From Rhodococcus sp. P-2 (GTDB lineage: Bacteria > Actinomycetota > Actinomycetes > Mycobacteriales > Mycobacteriaceae), in NCBI RefSeq assembly GCF_016598535.1, contig NZ_CP066779.1, positions 3,038,001-3,102,000 of the forward strand: a stretch of 64,000 nt of DNA, written 5' to 3'. Within the stretch, counting starts at the first letter, position 1; each line of letters begins with the position of its first letter. Made by a program: the position numbers and the translations under genes. The notes beneath the pieces were generated by a model. It was not told the origin of the DNA. It saw nothing but the letters and a program-made list of their open reading frames with translations, and did not search any database. Below are positions 57,876-64,000 of the stretch, piece after piece.

Positions 57876-59441
57876 CTACTGATCGTCAGCGAGTTCTCTC
57901 AGGCTCTTGCGAGACACTTTGCCGGCGGCCGATCGCGGAAACTCATCGACGAAGATGTATTCGCGCGGTCGTTTGAACCCGGCGATCTGCTCACGTACGT
58001 GCTGGTCCAGCGCAACGCGAAGGCCGTCGTCGTCGCTGAATCCTGGCGCCAACTGGACGACTGCCACCACTTTCTGGCCCCACTCCGGATCGGACACCCC
58101 GATGACACCGACATCTGCGACGCCGGGATGTCCGAGCAGTGCACCCTCGACCTCCGCCGGGTAGACGTTCACACCGCCGGTGAGAATAAGATCCGCGCGG
58201 CGATCCAGGACGTACAGGTAGCCGTCGTCGTCGATGCGTCCGACGTCTCCCGACGTGGCGAAGTCACCCCAATGCGCGGCAGCGGATTTCTCCGGGTCAC
58301 CCAAGTACTCGAACGGGCCGGACTTGAAATAGATGGTGCCCTCTTCGCCTGGAGCCGCCTGTTCTCCGTCCAGCGCTCGAAGCACGACTGCGTCGGGATT
58401 CGGCCGTCCGACAGTTCCAGGATGTTCGAGCCACTCTGCCGAGGAGCACGTGCACACTTGCCCCTCCGTGGAGCCGAGATATTCCCACAGAATCGGTCCG
58501 ACCCAATCGATCATGGCGTACTTGGTCGCTGGGGGACACGGAGCACCGGCATGGAGGATGGCCTGCAAACTCGAGACGTCGGCGCTGTCCCGAAGGTCGG
58601 CCGGCAGATCGAGAAGCCGTTGGAAATGGGTTGGAACCATGTGCGAGGACGTGATGGCGCTTTCGCCGATTGTTCGAAGCACAGCCTCGGCATTGAAACC
58701 CGGCAAGATGTACAGCGTATGCCCGGCATGCAACAGGAAAAGTGAATTACCGCCTGGCGCAGCGTGATACACGGGAGAGCACACCAGATGAAGCCCAGGC
58801 TTCCCCGGCGGGATTCCCACCTTCGACAGATGCTGAACGCCCGATTCGAGCGAACTTTCGGGCGTTGCATCCGACAGCGGGCGACGTACACCCTTCGGTC
58901 GTCCCGTAGTGCCGGAGGTGTACATCATGAGCGAACCGAGCGACCGTGCGGCAGGAGTGTCGTCCGAGACGTCGGTGAAGGACTCGTAACTGGACCAGTT
59001 GGCCGGGGCGCTGCCGATAACCGCGCGGTGCTGCACGGCGTCCTCCACGCGGCCGACGACCTTGTCTGCGAGTTCTGCGTGCACGACGAGAACGGCCGCC
59101 TGGGAATCGCGAACGATGTACTCGACTTCAGGCCCGGCCAGATGCGTGTTGATCGGAACGAAATACAGACCACTCTGCGTGCAGGCCAGGGCAATTTCGT
59201 AGTACTCCGCGCCGTTCAACAGCAAGCCCGCGACAACGTCGCCCTTGCGTAAACCCAGACTGGCGAACTTGTTGCTGAGCTGGTTGACCTTGCTGATGAG
59301 CTCGCCGAAAGTTTTTGTCTTGCCGTCTATTACGATCGCGGGCCGGGTCGGATCGTGCTGGCCCAGAAGCCAGGCACCGAGCGTCGAGGGATTAGGTGGT
59401 TGTTGGTGATCCCCGCGTTCGCTGTTGACCACGGTAGACAT
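57876..59441 (-). CDS. Acyl-CoA synthetase (AMP-dependent ligase, FadD-type)
   Basis: 521 aa ANL-superfamily enzyme. P-loop MMYTSGTTGRPKGV, A5-type motif LWEYLGSTEG, SGDVGRIDDDGYLYVLDRRADLILTGGVNVYPAEVE, and the C-terminal catalytic Lys in RSAAGKVSRKSLRE. It activates a carboxylic acid to its CoA thioester. GAGGA lies upstream of the ATG. Last gene of the leftward P450 operon, 102 bp after the aldehyde dehydrogenase, matching the final step alcohol-aldehyde-acid-CoA. Substrate unknown. Confidence 0.9.
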   Translation of the reverse strand: MSTVVNSERGDHQQPPNPSTLGAWLLGQHDPTRPAIVIDGKTKTFGELISKVNQLSNKFASLGLRKGDVVAGLLLNGAEYYEIALACTQSGLYFVPINTHLAGPEVEYIVRDSQAAVLVVHAELADKVVGRVEDAVQHRAVIGSAPANWSSYESFTDVSDDTPAARSLGSLMMYTSGTTGRPKGVRRPLSDATPESSLESGVQHLSKVGIPPGKPGLHLVCSPVYHAAPGGNSLFLLHAGHTLYILPGFNAEAVLRTIGESAITSSHMVPTHFQRLLDLPADLRDSADVSSLQAILHAGAPCPPATKYAMIDWVGPILWEYLGSTEGQVCTCSSAEWLEHPGTVGRPNPDAVVLRALDGEQAAPGEEGTIYFKSGPFEYLGDPEKSAAAHWGDFATSGDVGRIDDDGYLYVLDRRADLILTGGVNVYPAEVEGALLGHPGVADVGVIGVSDPEWGQKVVAVVQLAPGFSDDDGLRVALDQHVREQIAGFKRPREYIFVDEFPRSAAGKVSRKSLRELADDQ

Positions 59442-59543
59442 GAGTGTCCTCTTTCTGAAGAGATTTCGGGGACTGGGTCGGCTGGCCGCCTCGCTGTATC
59501 CCGCTGTCGAGGGATCGTCGCTGACGATCGGAAGGGGAGACCG

Positions 59544-60977
59544 CTACTGACGCGAAGGTCCGGCGATCACCTGTAGCTCGGTGAAACCGTGTAGGCCCCA
59601 CGGGCCGTTTTCCACTCCGATGCCGCTGTGCTTGTGTCCGCCGAACGGGAGGTGGGGCAGGACACCTCCGCCGTGCATGTTGATCGAGACCTGTCCGGCT
59701 TCGAATTGTGGTGCGAGCTGCGCGGCGTGGTCGGCATCCCCCGACCACACCGATGCGGTGAGGCCGTACTCACTTCGGTTGGCGCGGACGATGGCGTCAG
59801 CTTCGTCTCGGAACGAGATGATGGGAAGCACGGGGCCGAATTGCTCTTCGTCGACGATTCGCATTCCGTCGTTGACCTGGTCGAGAATGGTCGGCTGATG
59901 AAAGTAACCGTCCCTGTCGATGGGTTTACCGCCGGCGGTGGCTCGCGCCCCGTTGCTCACAGCGTCCGCAATCAATTCCTTGACTCGTTCGAACTGTGGC
60001 TTGTTGTTGATGGGCCCGAGATCTGTTCCTTCGACGGTGCCTTCGTCGACCTTGACGGATCTGGCGATTTCACTGAGAGCCTCGACCAGTTGGGGCTGGA
60101 TACTTTCGTGTGCGTACACGCGCTTGACGGCGAGGCAGATCTGTCCGTTGTTGGTGAACGCGCTTCGGAAGAGGCTGGGTGCGATCTTCTCCACGTCCAC
60201 GTCGCCGAGAATGACGGCGGGATCGTTTCCGCCGAGTTCCAGGGTGACGCGCTTGAGGTCGTCGGCAGCCCCGAGTGCGACCTTTCGCCCGACCGCGGTT
60301 GACCCGGTAAAGCTGACTTTCCGCGGAATGGGGTGTGAAACCATTGTTGCGCCAAGAGGATCAGGCCCGGTAACCACGTTCAGTACACCGTCGGGGAAGG
60401 TGCCACGGAGAATTCGGGCGAGCGCAAGTGTTGCCAGCGGTGTGTACGGCGAGGGTTTGACGACGATCGTGTTGCCCGCCCGCAGTGCCGGCGCAATCTT
60501 CCACATAGCGAGCGTGATCGGGAAATTCCACGGGGTGATGGCACTGACAACGCCCAACGGTCGACGGGTGACTTCCTCGAAGGCCTCGGCGTCGTTTCGG
60601 ATGATTTCCCTCGGGATCTCCAGGTCGGCGTAGTAGCGCAGCCACGTCGCCGCAATATGGAATTCCAGCGTAGAGTCGGCGAGCGACTTGCCCTGCTCGA
60701 AGGTCAGGATCGGGGCGAGCTCGCTGATCCGACTTTCGATGACGTCTGCTGCCAGGCGCAATGCGTCACGACGGAACTGCTCGTCGATCCGCCATGACAG
60801 GTATGCATTCTGAGCCGCGGCGAACACCCCGTCGAGTTGATCCGGTGTGACGGACGGAGCCTGTGCGAATACCTCGCCTGTTGCGGGGTTGATCACGCCG
60901 AAGGTGCCGGCGGTGAGAAGATCGCGTCCATTCGACGTTGCTGCCGTCGATAAAGTTAGCGAATCCGTTGAGGTCAT
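59544..60977 (-). CDS. NAD(P)-dependent aldehyde dehydrogenase
   Basis: 477 aa from ATG 60977 (an in-frame ATG at 60989 has no ribosome-binding site). Motifs: ITPWNFPITLAMWKIAPALRAGNTIVVKPSPYTP, FTGSTAVGRKV, the general-base Glu in VTLELGGNDPAVIL, the catalytic Cys in NNGQICLAVKRVYAHE, and EEQFGPVLPIISF. It oxidises the aldehyde made by the neighbouring alcohol dehydrogenase to the acid. Located 19 bp after that gene in the operon. Confidence 0.92.
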   Translation of the reverse strand: MTSTDSLTLSTAATSNGRDLLTAGTFGVINPATGEVFAQAPSVTPDQLDGVFAAAQNAYLSWRIDEQFRRDALRLAADVIESRISELAPILTFEQGKSLADSTLEFHIAATWLRYYADLEIPREIIRNDAEAFEEVTRRPLGVVSAITPWNFPITLAMWKIAPALRAGNTIVVKPSPYTPLATLALARILRGTFPDGVLNVVTGPDPLGATMVSHPIPRKVSFTGSTAVGRKVALGAADDLKRVTLELGGNDPAVILGDVDVEKIAPSLFRSAFTNNGQICLAVKRVYAHESIQPQLVEALSEIARSVKVDEGTVEGTDLGPINNKPQFERVKELIADAVSNGARATAGGKPIDRDGYFHQPTILDQVNDGMRIVDEEQFGPVLPIISFRDEADAIVRANRSEYGLTASVWSGDADHAAQLAPQFEAGQVSINMHGGGVLPHLPFGGHKHSGIGVENGPWGLHGFTELQVIAGPSRQ

Positions 60978-60996
60978 TCTCGATCCCATTTCGTGG

Positions 60997-62100
60997 TCAG
61001 TGTTGTGCCGGCGTCAGCACCGGCTTGATGGTCTTGCCCGAGAGCGAATCCTCCACGGCCTGGTTGATCTGTTCGAGCGGGTAGGTCTGGACGAGCTTGT
61101 CGAAGGGGAACCAACCGCGCTGCCACAGATCCAGGAGCTGGGGAAGGAAAATCTGTGGGGTCGAACTTCCTTCCAGCGCAAACGTCACGGTCCGGCCCGT
61201 CAGCAACGTCGGGTCTATTTCGAATTTCGCCTGGCTTCCGCCCACCAACACGGCTTTGCCCGGGATGTCGAGGATGCTGACGGCCGTCGTGATGACCGAG
61301 GCCACAGCGGTTGTCTCGAAGGAGAAGTCGAAACCGCGTCCGCCGTTCTTGATCGCTTCGACGAGGTCAGGTGTGTCGCCGCGAACGGTACGAGTGGCGC
61401 CGACTTCCAACGCTGTTTCGAGCCTGGCATCGACCAGGTCGACGACGACGATGTCGCGGGCACCTGCAGCCTTGGCAGCCATTACGGCCGCGAGGCCGAC
61501 ACCCCCCGCCCCGAACACCGCAATGCTTTGTCCAGCAGCCAGTTTCATCTCGTTCATAACCGAACCGGCGCCGGTCTGCAGGCCGCAGCCGAGTGGGCCG
61601 AGAAGCTCGAGTGGGAGCGATTTGTCCACCACGACCAGATTGCGCTCGGTTGCGATGGCGTGCGTGGCGAAGGAGGACTGCCCGAACCATCGGTTCGCCA
61701 GCGGGAGGCCGTTCCGATCGATCGCGCTCGTGCTGAGGTCCGCGCGGCGGCCTGTCGTATTGCGAGCAAAGAACTCGTCGCAGTAGGACGGTATTCCGGC
61801 TCGGCAGTTACGGCAGCGGCCACAGGAATCGAAGCTGATCAGTACATGGTCACCAACCTCGATACCTCTGACCGAGCTACCGACTTCCTCGACGATGCCA
61901 GAACCTTCGTGGCCGAGAATCAGCGGCCCCATCTGCGCAATGTATTCGGGATTGCGCATCAGAAGGTCGGTGTGGCACATCCCCGCACCGATTACCTTCA
62001 CGAGAAGTTCGTCCGATGCCAGCGGTCCGAGCGTCACCTCCTCGAGTTCGAACTTGCCGTCGCCGTCGCGCAGAATAGCGGCAATTGCGTTGGTGGTCAT
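60997..62100 (-). CDS. Zinc-dependent alcohol dehydrogenase (aryl/allylic alcohol type)
   Basis: 367 aa class III/MDR. Catalytic zinc: GMCHTDLLMR (Cys) and GHEGSGIVEEVG (His-Glu); structural zinc cysteines SCGRCRNCRAGIPSYC; third ligand in LGCGLQTGAGSV. NAD motif VFGAGGVGLAAVMAAKAAGARDIVVVDLV. The sequence is closest in feel to benzyl/geraniol-type dehydrogenases (NCRAGIPSYC), which fits a hydrophobic primary alcohol from the P450. The ATG overlaps the ferredoxin-reductase stop by 4 bp. Confidence 0.9.
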   Translation of the reverse strand: MTTNAIAAILRDGDGKFELEEVTLGPLASDELLVKVIGAGMCHTDLLMRNPEYIAQMGPLILGHEGSGIVEEVGSSVRGIEVGDHVLISFDSCGRCRNCRAGIPSYCDEFFARNTTGRRADLSTSAIDRNGLPLANRWFGQSSFATHAIATERNLVVVDKSLPLELLGPLGCGLQTGAGSVMNEMKLAAGQSIAVFGAGGVGLAAVMAAKAAGARDIVVVDLVDARLETALEVGATRTVRGDTPDLVEAIKNGGRGFDFSFETTAVASVITTAVSILDIPGKAVLVGGSQAKFEIDPTLLTGRTVTFALEGSSTPQIFLPQLLDLWQRGWFPFDKLVQTYPLEQINQAVEDSLSGKTIKPVLTPAQH

Positions 62101-63335
62101 GATTTCTTCTCCGTGGGGTCGAGGAGCTCGAGCGCATCTGCATACGTGCCCTTGTTGGCGATGATGCGGCGCAGCTTCATGATCTTGCGTTGTTCATTCA
62201 AGGTGGCGGCGCCGACCAGACGGTCACCCGAGCGGTACAGTGCCACGAATTTGTCAGCCTCTGGATCGCCAGAGGCGAAGACAACTTCGTCGGCGACTGC
62301 GGTGCCTACGAACTGGATACGGCTCTCGTACCAGTCGCTCCAGAAGTAGGGGACGGTCTCGTAAGGCTTGGCGTCCTCTGGCGCGACAGCATTGACAGCT
62401 GCCTGGTTCGCTTGATCAGCAGCATTCGTCCAGTTCTCCAGACGGACCGAGAGTCCACCGAATGCGGGGTTGGGCCAGTGGACCACATCGCCTGCTGCAT
62501 AGACGTCTTCGAGCGAGGTTCGAAGAAACTCGTTTGCTATCACCCCGCCGTCTACTGGATGGAGCTCGATGCCGGAATTCGCCAGCCACCCGGTTGCGGG
62601 TGTCGCTCCCACACCGACGACGACCAGTTCAGCGGGCAGTGAGGTGCCGGTACTGAGCCGGACGGACTCGACGTGTGTGGTGCCGATCAGCTCTTCGACC
62701 TGAACGTCACACAAGAGCGGAATTCCGTTGCGTTCGTGCAGCTTTGCGAGTGCCTGACCGACGGTCGCACCGACTGCGCGGACGAGTGGAATTGGAGCAG
62801 CTTCGACGATCGTCACGTCTGCGCCTCGGTCTCGGGCGGACGACGCGAGCTCGGACCCGATGAATCCAGCGCCAACTATCACGAGCTTCGTTCCAGGGCG
62901 GAGTCTTTCGCGGAGCGCGAGCGCATCATCGATCGTGCGAAGCGCGATAACGCCGTCCAAATCCGGAGTGTTGGGCAACGAGCGTGGTGACGCGCCTGTC
63001 GCAATGATCAGCTTCTCGTAGGGAATCCAATCGCTGTCTCCGACTCGCACACGGTGTGATGTCGGATCGAGTTGTGTCGCCGGCGCCCCGAGTAGAAGTT
63101 TCACATCGAGGGCGGCGAGTTCCTCGGTGGTCGTGTGAAAGTCGACCTCAGCGCCGTCCTTCAGGAATTGCTTACTCAGGGGCGGTCGGTCGTAGGGAAG
63201 ATGGAATTCGTCGCCGACCAGAGTGATCGGTCCTTCGTACCCCGCCTGCCGGGCAGACTCCGCGGCCCGCAGACCGGCCAGAGACGCTCCGACGACAACG
63301 AGTCCCGCACCGTGATCGATATCTGTTGCGCTCAC
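62097..63335 (-). CDS. FAD-dependent ferredoxin reductase for the P450
   Basis: 412 aa from the GTG at 63335, located 2 bp after the ferredoxin stop; an upstream frame to 63374 overlaps the ferredoxin gene. FAD motif VVVGASLAGLRAAESARQAGYEGPITLVGDE, LPYDRPPLSKQFL, NAD motif LVIVGAGFIGSELASSARDRGADVTIVE, and VYAAGDVVHWPNPAFG. It belongs to the putidaredoxin/rhodocoxin reductase group and passes electrons from NAD(P)H to the ferredoxin. Confidence 0.92.
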   Translation of the reverse strand: MSATDIDHGAGLVVVGASLAGLRAAESARQAGYEGPITLVGDEFHLPYDRPPLSKQFLKDGAEVDFHTTTEELAALDVKLLLGAPATQLDPTSHRVRVGDSDWIPYEKLIIATGASPRSLPNTPDLDGVIALRTIDDALALRERLRPGTKLVIVGAGFIGSELASSARDRGADVTIVEAAPIPLVRAVGATVGQALAKLHERNGIPLLCDVQVEELIGTTHVESVRLSTGTSLPAELVVVGVGATPATGWLANSGIELHPVDGGVIANEFLRTSLEDVYAAGDVVHWPNPAFGGLSVRLENWTNAADQANQAAVNAVAPEDAKPYETVPYFWSDWYESRIQFVGTAVADEVVFASGDPEADKFVALYRSGDRLVGAATLNEQRKIMKLRRIIANKGTYADALELLDPTEKKS

Positions 63336-63337
63336 GA

Positions 63338-63532
63338 TCAGGTCTCGTCGAGGGTGAGCGCTTTGGCGGGGCACGATCGAACAGCCTCCCGGACAAGGTT
63401 TTTGTCGTCGTCATCGACCAACTCCTTGTGCAGAATCAGCGATCCGTCGTCGGCTACCTCGAAATAGTCCTCGGATACGGATTCGCAGATTCCGATTCCT
63501 GTGCACCGACCGCGATCGACAATGATCTTCAT
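63338..63532 (-). CDS. 3Fe-4S-type ferredoxin of the P450 system
   Basis: 64 aa. Cluster motif CTGIGICESV (Cys 10 and Cys 16, with Gly where the second Cys of a 4Fe-4S protein would be) and SCPAKAL (Cys 53, Pro), the CxxGxxC(x)nCP pattern of P450-linked 3Fe-4S ferredoxins. AGGA lies upstream of the ATG. It lies 39 bp after the P450 gene. Confidence 0.93.
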   Translation of the reverse strand: MKIIVDRGRCTGIGICESVSEDYFEVADDGSLILHKELVDDDDKNLVREAVRSCPAKALTLDET

Positions 63533-63571
63533 AGCGTCGTTCCTGTTCTCTACTGTCTTTACTGGGGTTAG

Positions 63572-64000
63572 TTACACGCGGACCGGGAGGCGCTTGATCC
63601 CGTTGATGAACTCGCTGTAGAGGTACACCGGCTCCCCGACCTCCATGCGCGGTAGTTTGGTCAGAATCTGTGAGTACAGCGCTCGCAGTTGAGCTTTGGC
63701 GACCATATGGCCGAGGCAGTAGTGGATTCCGCCACCGCCGAAGGCAACATGGTTGTTGTTGGGGCTGCGCTGTAGGTCGAACCGGTGCGGATCGTCGAAG
63801 GTGTCCTCGTCACGGTTTCCCGAGCAGTAGAACAAGACGACCTTGTCGCCTCTGTTGACCAGGGTTCCGCTCAACTCGATGTCCGAGGTGGCCGTGCGTG
63901 CAAATTCCTGGACGGGAGAGGTGTGGCGAATGAACTCCTCGATCGACTGGGCGATACGTCCGTCGAAGTCCTCCGTCAGCCATCGCTTCTGGTCCGGGTT
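63572..64000 (-). CDS. Cytochrome P450, C-terminal part (5' end outside window)
   Basis: 142 codons are visible, the frame being open through base 64000. It begins NPDQKRWL and contains EEFIRHTSPVQEFARTATSDIEL, FYCSGNRDEDTFDDPHRFDLQR and the heme motif FGGGGIHYCLGHMVAKAQLRAL with the ligand Cys. The end (PVYLYSEFINGIKRLPVRV) is like the CYP124/125/142 group, which hydroxylate branched chains, terpenoids and sterol side chains. First visible gene of the leftward operon; probably begins just outside the window. Confidence 0.92.
   Translation of the reverse strand, partial: NPDQKRWLTEDFDGRIAQSIEEFIRHTSPVQEFARTATSDIELSGTLVNRGDKVVLFYCSGNRDEDTFDDPHRFDLQRSPNNNHVAFGGGGIHYCLGHMVAKAQLRALYSQILTKLPRMEVGEPVYLYSEFINGIKRLPVRV

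Noticed and set aside
57484..57880. Integrase attachment site at tRNA-Ser(CGA)
   Set aside because: No integrase gene and no second copy of the tRNA 3' end were seen in the window, so an attachment site cannot be claimed.
1..64000. CRISPR array, prophage or riboswitch
   Set aside because: No regularly spaced short repeats, no phage structural or integrase genes, and no recognisable riboswitch core were found by eye.

Overview
The window is a high-GC chromosomal segment from a mycolic-acid actinobacterium, most likely Rhodococcus (erythropolis/qingshengii type). This is inferred from galactan-assembly genes (glfT2, glfT1 and a galactan ABC exporter), an antigen-85-type mycolyltransferase, an MspA-family porin and a proteasome activator with a C-terminal GQYL motif. 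The gene order also follows, in pieces, the M. tuberculosis Rv3752c-Rv3808c region. That conserved backbone is interrupted by accessory blocks.

Layout: 1-6.6 kb is envelope galactan synthesis/export (glfT2 end, methyltransferase, rsgA, glfT1-wzt-wzm) plus bpa. 6.7-12.5 kb holds a cysteine-desulfurase-like enzyme, quinone oxidoreductase, lactate monooxygenase-type flavoenzyme, MarR regulator, tRNA-Ser, a DUF1877 protein and a secreted GH43-like protein. 13.1-22.2 kb is the most unusual block. It has a porin, a small secreted protein, a two-TM protein and a 1033-residue secreted protein ending in a PD-(D/E)xK nuclease-like domain, followed by three immunity-type genes, two copies of a second unknown family (one frameshifted) and two remnants of toxin 3' ends. 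After a terpene-cyclase-fold gene come an Amt transporter with a fused PII-like domain, a complete urease operon (ureABCEFGD) and a urea transporter (23.9-32.2 kb).

32-41.5 kb carries metabolic and envelope genes: a 2-hydroxyacid dehydrogenase, LysE exporter, mycolyltransferase behind an intergenic region with four helically phased DnaA boxes, MYG1, 5'-nucleotidase, an aromatic/histidinol-phosphate aminotransferase, a dienelactone hydrolase, tRNA-Ser, tRNA-Arg and an AraC regulator. 41.6-46.3 kb is a siderophore uptake operon behind an IdeR/DtxR-type box. 46.3-51.8 kb has a DUF4352 protein, a cation/proton antiporter, a DUF6461 gene that looks inserted between 53-bp direct repeats, an alpha/beta hydrolase and a DUF998 protein. 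51.8-54.3 kb is a type II restriction-modification system (C5 methylase, putative nuclease, Vsr repair nuclease). 54.5-57.6 kb returns to backbone (glycolipid-binding protein, tyrA, tadA and partner, CsbD, tRNA-Ser). 57.9-64 kb is a leftward catabolic operon running P450 (cut by the window end), ferredoxin, ferredoxin reductase, alcohol dehydrogenase, aldehyde dehydrogenase and acyl-CoA ligase. Together these could take an alkyl or terpenoid substrate from hydroxylation to a CoA thioester.

All calls come from reading translations and motifs by eye; no database search was run. Family names are recognition-based and functional links between neighbours are inference unless stated.
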